Shown here piece after piece: positions 7,400-14,942 of a stretch of DNA of 19,766 bases. The stretch's first letter is position 1. Each line of letters begins with the position of its first letter. The stretch lies in assembly GCA_047619485.1 (NCBI GenBank), contig JBLHKE010000042.1:1-19766 (forward strand). The letters are read 5' to 3'. Source of the stretch: JBLHKE01 sp047619485. Its GTDB lineage: Bacteria > Verrucomicrobiota > Verrucomicrobiia > Verrucomicrobiales > DEV007. Made by a program: the position numbers and the translations under genes. Below the pieces are notes generated by a model. The model did no database searches. It saw nothing but the letters and a program-made list of their open reading frames with translations, and was not told where the DNA came from.

Positions 7400-8874
7400 G
7401 CTCCGATCCTCCCAACCACTTGTTTGAAGGCACCTGCAACGACCGTATCGAGAGGCTGGCTTGCATCCTCAATCATCCGACAAGTTCCGCTGTAAGTTAG
7501 CGATCGAGCCACTTCGATGCGACGGCGCAATTCGTTTTCAGGCTCCTCCGGCCGCCTGGCCAACGCTACTTCGAGTGTCACATCGAGTAGGACAACTAGA
7601 TCAGGAGGTGTCTCTGCGATACGGCGATAGACCCCTTGTTCCCAAACCGAAATCCGATGTCGCAGCCCACCCTTCAGCTCGAGCCAGCGAGCAAGGCGCG
7701 GGCCGTCATGAATCCCCGGAAACTCTATTTGTGGAAAGCGATCGGTTATCACCACGATACCGGACGCCGCCGCCCTTCTTGCCCGGCGCAATTTGGCACG
7801 TCGTTCAATGGCGACTGTGATCGCCCACAACGCCTTTGCCAAACCTGGAACCTGAGGACTCTCGCTCTCGGCTGACTCTCCATCCTTGCCCGCGCCGGAG
7901 CTGCCTGCCCGAGAGCGAATACTGCGAAGCCAGATCAGTGGAAGCCGGAGCAGCGACGCCGGTCCGTCCCCGGTGCCGAAATAGATGAACCGCGTATCGA
8001 TCTTCTTGTCGAGCTCATCGACCAACCTCCTGGATACCGTGGATTTTCCAGATCCGTCGCTGCCGATCAGCGCTACGATCGGAGCTGGCTTACCCAGTCT
8101 GCGGCGAGTCAAGATTGGGAGGCGGAAGAACCTGCGGTTGAGCCGGGCGACAACGGTCAGGCAATACGGCAACGGCCCTTCACCTCCTGCCCGGACAAGG
8201 CGATACTCTTCCTTTAATCTTCGACGAAGCCGACCCAATCGACCACTGGCCAAGCCGGATACGATTAATCCAGCCGTCGTATGATCAAACAGTTGCCCGG
8301 CCGCATCAGCGAGATCTGCTTCTCCTAGGGTAGATTGAATCTCGCGAGCTTCCGCGAGCAGTGCCTCTCGACTGCGTCCTGGTAAGAACCAGCGGGCGAG
8401 TGCCGCGCGACAGATCCGTAAAGCAGCGGCGTCTGCGGGAGATGCCGCCTTCGGCAGCTCTCCCACCGCACGGGCAAAGATCCCCTCGGCACCGGGAACA
8501 TTGATTTGCACAGAATTCGCCGACCCGAGCACCAGGCGCCTATAGAGCTGGACATGGAGAAGCCGACCCGAGAAGCGCTCCACACCAAACCAATCGTCTA
8601 CTGATGGCTGGGTTCGCCAACGGGTATTCTCGATGTGACAGAATCCATGTTCGGTCATGATTTGCGAAGCTTTGGTCGATCCGCCCTCGCCGACAAGTAG
8701 ATCCAGATCACCATCACCGCAGAGGGCTCGCTCGACGCGCTCCATACCTTTCCACAGGACGACCGGAACGCCAGCTGCTCCAAAAGCACTGAGCAACGAG
8801 GTCAGTGTCGTCTGGCTGCTCTTCGATTGATGAGGGATTTCTTGTTCGATGGTTGTCATTTTTTCAAGATGCAT
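7396..8874 (-). CDS. Nucleotidyltransferase-fold / thymidylate-kinase-like fusion protein
   Basis: The protein has about 492 residues. The N-terminal half contains VVLWKGMERVERALCGDGDLDLLVGEGG, where the D-x-D-L-D-L pattern resembles the metal-binding core of nucleotidyltransferase-fold proteins; an alpha-helical, Arg-rich linker follows. The C-terminal half starts with IVALIGSDGSGKSTVSRRLVDEL (Walker A GSDGSGKST from about residue 271), then the switch strand VVITDRFPQ and ETPPDLVVLLDVTLEVALARRPEE, as in thymidylate kinases. From memory, such fusions occur in exopolysaccharide clusters; the reaction is not known. The frame can start at TTG 8889, ATG 8874 or ATG 8859. I chose 8874, which overlaps the upstream 59-residue gene by 11 nt; 8859, 4 nt after that stop, is equally possible. 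Confidence 0.8.
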   Translation of the reverse strand: MHLEKMTTIEQEIPHQSKSSQTTLTSLLSAFGAAGVPVVLWKGMERVERALCGDGDLDLLVGEGGSTKASQIMTEHGFCHIENTRWRTQPSVDDWFGVERFSGRLLHVQLYRRLVLGSANSVQINVPGAEGIFARAVGELPKAASPADAAALRICRAALARWFLPGRSREALLAEAREIQSTLGEADLADAAGQLFDHTTAGLIVSGLASGRLGRLRRRLKEEYRLVRAGGEGPLPYCLTVVARLNRRFFRLPILTRRRLGKPAPIVALIGSDGSGKSTVSRRLVDELDKKIDTRFIYFGTGDGPASLLRLPLIWLRSIRSRAGSSGAGKDGESAESESPQVPGLAKALWAITVAIERRAKLRRARRAAASGIVVITDRFPQIEFPGIHDGPRLARWLELKGGLRHRISVWEQGVYRRIAETPPDLVVLLDVTLEVALARRPEEPENELRRRIEVARSLTYSGTCRMIEDASQPLDTVVAGAFKQVVGRIGA

Positions 8875-9043
8875 CGGGTATTCGTTCAACGATCGACCGG
8901 TAGAGGCGGTAGTCGTTTTTGTTCATTCTCCAAAAGGTAAATCGTTCTCGGTAGGCTTCCCGTCCACGGCATCCCATCTCCGCCCGCCAATCGGCGAGGT
9001 GACCACCATTCGATGGGTGGGTCGAAACAAGATCAGGCTTCAT
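8864..9043 (-). CDS. Small 59-residue protein between flippase and kinase fusion
   Basis: A frame of 59 codons fills the gap between two operon genes. Its ATG overlaps the flippase stop (TGATG at 9041-9045) and its TGA at 8864-8866 overlaps the preferred start of the kinase fusion. The product begins MKPDLVSTHPSNGGHLADW and continues GREAYRERFTFWRMNKNDYRLYRSIVERIPDAS: charged, rich in Arg and aromatic residues, no signal peptide and no membrane segment. I do not recognise it. The aromatic/Arg-rich helix at the end is somewhat like C-termini of sulfotransferases or glycosyltransferases, so it may be a residual C-terminus of a larger enzyme; the stop-start overlap instead favours a small gene in its own right. 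Confidence 0.55.
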   Translation of the reverse strand: MKPDLVSTHPSNGGHLADWRAEMGCRGREAYRERFTFWRMNKNDYRLYRSIVERIPDAS

Positions 9044-10371
9044 CAGCTGCCCCTCCTTCCATCAGCTCGCCCCGCGGAGATTTTCTTAAAATGCCAGAGG
9101 CACAGGGACTTCTGGAGCAGCAAGCCGATGCCGATGATTGCCGCCATACCGATTGGACCAAAGGCTGGCACGACAAACGGGGCAGCCAGCACGGTCGCTC
9201 CCAATCTGGCACACGCAAATGACGCCAGTTTCCCCGTGTGCCCCACCATCAGAATGAGATCTTCAGCCGGCCCGAAGAGCAGCGAGATCAGACGGAAGAC
9301 GAGAAGCATTCTTAATACCGGTGCGGCGTCGACAAAACCGTCCCCAAACAAAGTCATCAGCGGTTCAGCAAAGATGATTGCAACCATCACTGGGAGCCCG
9401 AGAATCATCAGTCCGTGGTGGATTGACCCCCGATAAACACGCCCCGTCAGGTGCCAGTCTGCAGCATGCGCCGAGCGCGACAACTGCGGCATCGAGATCG
9501 AATAGACCGCCAGTCCCAGCACTTCAAACAGCATGAACATCCGGTAGGATGTGGTCAGGTAAGCCACGTCCGAAGAATCGTGCCAGCGCTCTAGGATAGC
9601 CAACGGAACGATGAAGGCAAACGAGGTGAACGCGGCGCTCGCACAGATCGGCAAGCCCAGCAGGATTTTGGAACGAAAGTCATCCCGGTGGGGAAGGCGC
9701 AGCGATGGGCTGAGGCCTGAGAATCCCGGACCCCGCAGCGCACCGATTCCAACCACCAAAAATCCCGCCGTCAGGCATGCCAAGGCAATCTCCGGATTAA
9801 GTATCGAGCCAAATATCAACAGCATGAGAACGTAGACGCTGGTCGCCGCCACGTGTCGGTAAAGAACCCCCAGCACCGGGCGCCCCATGCCCTTCATGGC
9901 CTCACCATTGATCCGGCATAGCGCCACCCCAACAAGGCATGCCGGCAACAGTGCAAACCAGGCAATCGAGCGCTCGATCTCGGCCTGCATGACCAAGGCA
10001 TAGAGGGCGAACAGGAACCCGATCATCAGCGCCAGGATAATGGCGATACCGCGCACCGGAGCCAGGAAGGACGCTTGTGCTCTAACATTACCATCGAGCC
10101 TGGGAATTTCCCGCAGGGCCAATTTGTCCATCCCAAAGGTCGCCACCTGACCGAATGACATCAGCACCGCCGACCAGAAAAAGAATTCGCCAGACCTGCC
10201 CTCGCCGAGGGTTCGGGCGATCAACACCGTAGCGAAAAACTGCAGCATCGCGCCACCGAAGCGCAAGCCCGGAGGGACGGAGCACCTTACAAATTTCGCG
10301 CCGATCAACCGGCGCAGATGGCCGTCCCGCTTCTCGGGTTGATCCATCTCAAATGCCGTATTTTTATCCAT
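9043..10371 (-). CDS. Wzx-like oligosaccharide flippase (MATE/MOP superfamily)
   Basis: The product (442 residues from ATG 10371) is a polytopic membrane protein with about twelve hydrophobic segments. It begins, after a polar N-terminus, with LRFGGAMLQFFATVLIARTLGEGRSGEFFFWSAV, the typical first two helices of polysaccharide flippases (small residues, then the ARTLG loop); later segments include GIAIILALMIGFLFALYALV and GLMILGLPVMVAIIFAEPLMTLFGDGF. The family moves undecaprenyl-linked glycans across the inner membrane. The frame could begin further upstream (GTG 10383, ATG 10377), but ATG 10371 overlaps the stop of an upstream ORF as TGATG, the same arrangement as at this gene's own 3' end, so I prefer it. 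Coupling to the kinases downstream suggests one surface-polysaccharide pathway. Confidence 0.85.
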   Translation of the reverse strand: MDKNTAFEMDQPEKRDGHLRRLIGAKFVRCSVPPGLRFGGAMLQFFATVLIARTLGEGRSGEFFFWSAVLMSFGQVATFGMDKLALREIPRLDGNVRAQASFLAPVRGIAIILALMIGFLFALYALVMQAEIERSIAWFALLPACLVGVALCRINGEAMKGMGRPVLGVLYRHVAATSVYVLMLLIFGSILNPEIALACLTAGFLVVGIGALRGPGFSGLSPSLRLPHRDDFRSKILLGLPICASAAFTSFAFIVPLAILERWHDSSDVAYLTTSYRMFMLFEVLGLAVYSISMPQLSRSAHAADWHLTGRVYRGSIHHGLMILGLPVMVAIIFAEPLMTLFGDGFVDAAPVLRMLLVFRLISLLFGPAEDLILMVGHTGKLASFACARLGATVLAAPFVVPAFGPIGMAAIIGIGLLLQKSLCLWHFKKISAGRADGRRGS

Positions 10372-10490
10372 CAGCATTCGCACGCCGCGTGGCGCCTGTT
10401 CTTGGGTCGGTCATCATCAGCGAGGCCGTGCTTCCCGGATCTCAGCAGGTAGGGCTTGATGATCTCTGGGGTATCGATGGTATCGGTCAA
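10371..10490 (-). pseudogene. Probable C-terminal remnant of a gene upstream of the flippase
   Basis: From a TTG at 10490 the frame reads TDTIDTPEIIKPYLLRSGKH, then GLADDDRPKNRRHA, and stops at TGA 10373-10371, overlapping the flippase ATG as TGATG. The sequence is protein-like, but the frame is closed by TGA at 10505-10503 just upstream, and the DNA beyond turns AT-rich and non-coding. It is therefore most easily read as the tail of a coupled gene whose front has been lost, less likely as a 39-residue leader peptide. I do not recognise the family. Confidence 0.4.
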
Positions 10491-10550
10491 ATGGAGGTGG
10501 GAATTTCAGAAAGCCGGACTGGCGGGTTTTAGAGCCAAGTCAGCGGCCAT

Positions 10551-10680
10551 TTGAATCTTTCAGTAAAATGAAAATAATAGGCATTACCGGTAATGTGATA
10601 ATTTTCAGTAATTTCACAAACATTATATTGAATATTATTAATATGTAAATTCATTTGTGATGAAATTATGATAAATGGTG
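10551..10680. promoter_or_regulatory. AT-rich divergent intergenic segment with palindromes
   Basis: The gap from 10491 to 10895 separates the leftward flippase operon from the rightward PQQ gene. About 130 bp of it is strikingly AT-rich against GC-rich neighbours. It contains the perfect 14-bp palindrome CATTACCGGTAATG (10582-10595), shaped like an operator, and an inverted pair ATTTCACAAA (10611-10620) / TTTGTGATGAAAT (10654-10666) around a very AT-rich core. It may carry the operon's promoter and regulator sites; no specific -10/-35 pair on the minus strand is convincing. Apart from the ECF-type promoter at 10815-10861, I see nothing else in the gap. Confidence 0.45.
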
Positions 10681-10814
10681 GCGCCGTAGCCTCGCGTCTC
10701 GTTTGGTATGCCGAACTCACCCACACGACTAGCTGAGTAGTGCCCGACACAGATGAAGGCCCAATAATGGGAATTTATTCTTTGTGTCCTGAATATCACT
10801 GTGGTACGAGAGGA

Positions 10815-10861
10815 TTACATTTTTGTAACCGCCTCCAAGTGAGCGCCGTCTGTTCGATTAG
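10815..10861 (+). promoter_or_regulatory. ECF-sigma-type promoter, copy B
   Basis: TTACATTTTTGTAACCG (10815-10831) is followed after 15 nt by CGTCT (10847-10851) and GATTAG (10856-10861), with the same spacing as copy A at 3734-3780. TGTAACC as -35 and CGTCT as -10, 16 nt apart, fit an ECF sigma promoter. The predicted transcription start lies near GATTAG, leaving a leader of about 35 nt before the ATG at 10896. The 15-nt spacers of the two copies are unrelated in sequence, so the identity is confined to the functional positions. Confidence 0.7.
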
Positions 10862-10895
10862 AGCGCTTGCCTCCTAACTCCTGTCCTTAAGCAAC

Positions 10896-13800
10896 ATGAA
10901 CGAACTCCGTCGCCGTAAGTTTCTCGGCCTGTCCATCCTTGCGATCATTTCCGTCCACGCGTTGCCCTTCACCGCCCGGGCGACCCCTCCGCGTCTCAAG
11001 CTGGTTCCTGTGATCGAAAACGCTTTTTCGTCGCCGGTTGCGATCACTAATGCTGCCGACGGCAGCGGTCGACTCTTCATCGTCGATCAGAGGGGGAAGG
11101 TGCAAATCGTTGACGCCGGTGGTAATCTTCTGCCGACGCCATTCCTCGATATCTCCGCCAAGCTGGTGGCCGAGCGCTCCGGGTTCGATGAGCGTGGGTT
11201 GCTGTCGATTGCCTTCCACCCGGCCTACACCACCAATGGTAGATTCTATGTCTACTACTCGGCGCCGTCTCCCAATTCGCCTGGGACGGAAGCTGACCCC
11301 GTTAACCACCGATCTGTGGTGGCAGAATTTTCCGTATCTGGAGATGCTAACATCGCCAACCCGACATCGGAGCGCATCCTCCTAACATTCGACCAACCGC
11401 AGTTCAACCACGACGGCGGTCAGGTGGCATTCGGGCCGGACAACTTTCTCTACATCTCTACCGGGGACGGTGGCGGCTCAAACGACAATGATGCGGGGCA
11501 CACCGGCGGTAGCATCAACAAGCCGGACGGCGGCCTCGGTAACTCCCAAGACTTGACCAAGCGACTCGGGAAGATTTTGCGGATTGACCCGCTTGGCACA
11601 ACGGCTCCGGGTGGCCAGTATTCGATTCCAGCTGCCAATCCGTTCGCGGCGGGCGGTGACGGCGCCCTTGATGAGATCTACGCCTATGGCTTGCGCAATC
11701 CTTGGCGTTTCTCGTTCGATAGTGTGACGGGCCGACTGTTCTGCGCCGACGTCGGGCAAGGCGACGTCGAGGAGATTAACCTCATCGAATCTGGCAAGAA
11801 CTACGGCTGGCGCCGGTTCGAGGGCAATTTCGACTTCGACGCCACTGCGCCAACGACCGGCAATGTTTTCGAAGCGCCGATCGGCCAATACGCACACCCG
11901 AACTCAGTCATCCCCGGCTTGCTCAACATCGGCACCGCGGTCACTGGAGGCTACGTCTATCGGGGCTCGCTCATCCCCGATCTCGTCGGCACCTATGTCT
12001 TCGGCGACTGGACGTCCTCGTTTTCGAATCCCAGCGGCACTCTGTTGGCCCTCGAGCCCAATGGCTCCAATTTCGATCTCTCGATCCTCGACATCGAATC
12101 CGGAAACCCCGTTAGTTTCTTCGTTCCTGCATTTGGCGAAGACGAGAGTGGCGAGATCTACGTCGCGGGCAAGACCACGTTGGCTCCGTCGGCTGGGGAT
12201 CCGTTCAGCGGCGGCCCCACGGGCTCCATCTACCGACTCACCCTTGCCCTGCCGCTCGCCCCACTTCCAAAAGTCCGCCTCGAGCCAGTCGTCGAATCGG
12301 CATTTCCCTCACCGGTTGCGATTACGAACGCGGGTGACGGCAGCGACCGGCTCTTCGTCGTCGATCAGCGCGGCACGATCCACGTCATCGACTCCGGTGG
12401 CAATCTCCTGCCGACGCCATTCCTCGACGTCTCCGCCAAGCTTGTAATCGAACGCCCCGGATTTGATGAGCGTGGCCTCCTGTCTGTCGCATTCCACCCG
12501 GACTACACGAATAATGGCAAGCTCTACGTCTACTACTCAGCGCCATCACTGAACGAGCCAGGCACAGAGGCTGATCCCGTCGACCACCGCACGATTATCT
12601 CTGAGTTCACGGTGTCGGCCAACCCAGATCTCGCTGACGCCAACTCGGAACGCGTCCTGCTAACATTCGACCAGCCACAGTTCAACCACGACGGTGGACA
12701 GGTCGCGTTCGGTCCGGACAACTTGCTCTACATCTCCACTGGAGACGGTGGCGGCTCAAATGACAATGATGCCGGGCATACTGGTGGAAGCATCGCCAAG
12801 CCTGACGGCGGCCTCGGTAACTCCCAAGACTTGACCAAGCTACTCGGCAAGATTTTGCGGATTGACCCGCTCGGCACTTCAGCTCCCGGAGGACAGTATT
12901 CGATTCCCGCGGGCAATCCGTTTGAGGCAGGCGGAGACAGCGCACGCGACGAGATCTTTGCATACGGCCTGCGCAACCCATGGCGTTTCTCGTTCGATCG
13001 GCAGACTGGCCAACTGTTCTGTGCCGACGTTGGGCAGGGCGAGATCGAGGAGGTCAACCTCATCACCTCCGGCAAGAATTACGGTTGGCGCAGGTTCGAA
13101 GGTTGCTTCGATTTTGACGCCACCGCGCCCACCACCGGCAACGTTTTTGAGTTGCCCATCGGCCAGTATGGTCACCCGAACTCATCGATCCCGGGGATCC
13201 CAAATGTGGGCTCAGCCGTGACTGGCGGATACGTCTACCGCGGCAGCCAATCCGCGGGGCTCGCTGGTGCTTATTTGTTCGGTGATTGGACAAACGACTT
13301 CCGTTCCCCTAACGGAACGATCATGGCTCTGACGCCGGGAACTGCGCCGGGATCGTTCGAGCTCGGCGCCCTCCAAGTCGAGGGCGGCAACCCGATTGGT
13401 ATGTTCCTGCCCGCCTTCGGTGAGGACGAGGACGGAGAGATTTACATCGCAGCGAAGAGCACGCTTGCGCCGTCCGCAGGTGATCCGGATACAGGTGCGC
13501 CCACTGGCGGTATTTTCAAAATCGTCGAGATCGCGCCGACGCCTGGACCACCTGTCTCGGTGAGCCTGGTAGCTGAAGCTGACACGTCGATCTACGAGGA
13601 GGGCAATTTCGCAAACGGGGCAGGCGGCCACATTTTCTCGGGGAAAACCGTCGGCAACAGTGGCACCGGCGAGCGGCGTGCGCTGCTGAAGTTCGACATC
13701 GCGGGCAATCTCCCTGCCAGTGCAGACATCGACGCCGCCACCGTCACGCTGCGCATGAATAAGACTCCAAGCTTCGGTTCGGCCAACTCCAACTTTGGAC

Positions 13801-14627
13801 TCCACCGGCTCACGCGATCCTGGGGCGAGGGCACAGTGGATGCCTCCGGACAAGAGGGCACGGGTGCCACGGCGACCACCGGCAGCGCGACCTGGATCAG
13901 CGCATCTCTCAACGTCGGGCCGAACTGGACGAGCCAGGGCGGTGATTTTGCAGCGACGCCCTCGGCTTCAAGGCTTATCGGAACCCAACTGGGATTTTTC
14001 GAATGGACTTCGCAGACGCTCGCCGGAGACGTCAAGGCTTGGCTCGATACCTCGGCTGAGAACTTTGGCTGGATTCTACGGACTGAGAGTAACGCAACAG
14101 GAACCGCCCGCCGCTTCTTCTCTCGAGAGGGGAATGTGGCTGGAAACCGCCCTAAACTCAGCCTCGACTACAATGTTCCCACTCCCGCACCGACTCACCG
14201 CGAGAACTGGTTAGCCCTCTTCTACCCAGGCAACGATTTCCCCGGTGATCTCACCAACGAGGACGGAGACGAGAGTAGCGCGCTTATCGAATATGCTGTC
14301 GGCACCGATCCGACCGTCAACGACCCGGACCCGATCAAATCGGAAATCGATCCCGACTCTGGCGATCTCACCATCAGTTTCGTGCGAGATCCCCGCGCTA
14401 CCGATCTCTCCTACGTGTTACAGGTCAGTTCAGATCTCGATACTTGGACGGATATCGCGAGCAGTACTAGTGGTGCCGCGACGAGCGGTGGCGGTGCGGT
14501 CAGTATTGTCGAATCGAACGTCCTCGGGCAGCACCCGCTGAGGGAAGTTGCCGTGACCCTGCCGGCGATCGCAAGTGGCGAAGTCCGGCTATTCACCCGC
14601 CTCAGCGTGACACGGGATGACGCGTAA
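10896..14627 (+). CDS. Tat-exported protein with tandem PQQ sugar-dehydrogenase domains and DNRLRE domain
   Basis: This 1243-residue protein starts with a twin-arginine-like signal (MNELRRRKFLGLSILAI to TARA). Two full copies of a glucose/sorbosone dehydrogenase-type beta-propeller follow, about residues 32-455 and 458-880, offset by exactly 426 residues. Each has FDERGLLS(I/V)AFHP, QPQFNHDGGQVAFGPDN (H172 and H598, at the position of the catalytic His of this family), STGDGGGSNDNDAGHTGG, YGLRNPWRFSFD (R267 and R693) and CADVGQG-(D/E)-(V/I)-EE. A DNRLRE-type beta-sandwich (about 889-1090, ALLKFDIAG to RPKLSLDYN) and a verrucomicrobial tail module (DGDESSALIEYAVGTDP to LSVTRDDA) complete it. 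The family oxidises sugars with PQQ in the periplasm; whether both propellers bind PQQ is inferred from conserved motifs. The ECF-type promoter lies 35 nt upstream of the ATG. Confidence 0.88.
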   Translation: MNELRRRKFLGLSILAIISVHALPFTARATPPRLKLVPVIENAFSSPVAITNAADGSGRLFIVDQRGKVQIVDAGGNLLPTPFLDISAKLVAERSGFDERGLLSIAFHPAYTTNGRFYVYYSAPSPNSPGTEADPVNHRSVVAEFSVSGDANIANPTSERILLTFDQPQFNHDGGQVAFGPDNFLYISTGDGGGSNDNDAGHTGGSINKPDGGLGNSQDLTKRLGKILRIDPLGTTAPGGQYSIPAANPFAAGGDGALDEIYAYGLRNPWRFSFDSVTGRLFCADVGQGDVEEINLIESGKNYGWRRFEGNFDFDATAPTTGNVFEAPIGQYAHPNSVIPGLLNIGTAVTGGYVYRGSLIPDLVGTYVFGDWTSSFSNPSGTLLALEPNGSNFDLSILDIESGNPVSFFVPAFGEDESGEIYVAGKTTLAPSAGDPFSGGPTGSIYRLTLALPLAPLPKVRLEPVVESAFPSPVAITNAGDGSDRLFVVDQRGTIHVIDSGGNLLPTPFLDVSAKLVIERPGFDERGLLSVAFHPDYTNNGKLYVYYSAPSLNEPGTEADPVDHRTIISEFTVSANPDLADANSERVLLTFDQPQFNHDGGQVAFGPDNLLYISTGDGGGSNDNDAGHTGGSIAKPDGGLGNSQDLTKLLGKILRIDPLGTSAPGGQYSIPAGNPFEAGGDSARDEIFAYGLRNPWRFSFDRQTGQLFCADVGQGEIEEVNLITSGKNYGWRRFEGCFDFDATAPTTGNVFELPIGQYGHPNSSIPGIPNVGSAVTGGYVYRGSQSAGLAGAYLFGDWTNDFRSPNGTIMALTPGTAPGSFELGALQVEGGNPIGMFLPAFGEDEDGEIYIAAKSTLAPSAGDPDTGAPTGGIFKIVEIAPTPGPPVSVSLVAEADTSIYEEGNFANGAGGHIFSGKTVGNSGTGERRALLKFDIAGNLPASADIDAATVTLRMNKTPSFGSANSNFGLHRLTRSWGEGTVDASGQEGTGATATTGSATWISASLNVGPNWTSQGGDFAATPSASRLIGTQLGFFEWTSQTLAGDVKAWLDTSAENFGWILRTESNATGTARRFFSREGNVAGNRPKLSLDYNVPTPAPTHRENWLALFYPGNDFPGDLTNEDGDESSALIEYAVGTDPTVNDPDPIKSEIDPDSGDLTISFVRDPRATDLSYVLQVSSDLDTWTDIASSTSGAATSGGGAVSIVESNVLGQHPLREVAVTLPAIASGEVRLFTRLSVTRDDA
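10989..13544 (+). repeat. Two direct copies of the PQQ-propeller coding unit, 1278 bp apart
   Basis: Copy 1 (about 10989-12266) and copy 2 (about 12267-13544) align with a constant offset of 1278 bp. Identity is uneven: third positions differ in many places, but a run of 37 identical bases occurs at 11526-11562 and 12804-12840, and the flanking bases differ at few positions. This suggests an old duplication with later local gene conversion, or a region under strong constraint. Confidence 0.8.
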
Positions 14628-14686
14628 CGTCGTCACGGCTCTCTTGCTCAGTTGTGTTTGCGCGAAGGCTGAATACGTAACGCTCG

Positions 14687-14723
14687 AGCGGATAGCGGAT
14701 AGCGGATAGCGGATAGCGGATAG
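14687..14723. repeat. Heptamer tandem repeat AGCGGAT, 5.3 copies
   Basis: Five perfect copies of AGCGGAT plus two bases lie 60 bp after the stop of the PQQ gene, and a further single copy occurs at about 14786. The seven-base unit is not a multiple of three and lies in non-coding DNA. The rest of the 315-bp gap 14628-14942 is AT-rich and holds a small inverted repeat at 14845-14860 but no gene or convincing terminator. Confidence 0.85.
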
Positions 14724-14844
14724 TTGCCTGCAATCAACCTTGAGATTCTAGGCTGAACTGAATCTAATTTACGATAATTACGGAAAGCGGATAATTTACT
14801 TTCGTTTATAATAAATACTTGCTGATAGTCAAAAATTAGTCATC

Positions 14845-14860
14845 TTGGATCTGTATCCAA
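14845..14860. promoter_or_regulatory. Inverted repeat TTGGAT-CTGT-ATCCAA upstream of the repeat-protein gene
   Basis: A perfect 6-bp inverted repeat with a 4-nt centre lies 83 bp before the ATG at 14943, in the AT-rich leader. A further TTGGAT half-site occurs near 14873. The shape fits an operator or a small leader hairpin; no regulator can be named. Confidence 0.3.
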
Positions 14861-14942
14861 TCTAAACCGAAGTTGGATGGAGCATGGCGCAGTTCTCAAA
14901 GGTGCACTCCAAAGGCCAACTCGGACAACCAGCAAGAAACCA

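Noticed and set aside
14600..14640. Intrinsic terminator at the end of the PQQ gene (GATGACG…CGTCGTC)
   Set aside because: The stem overlaps the stop codon, has a mismatch and is not followed by a T-run.
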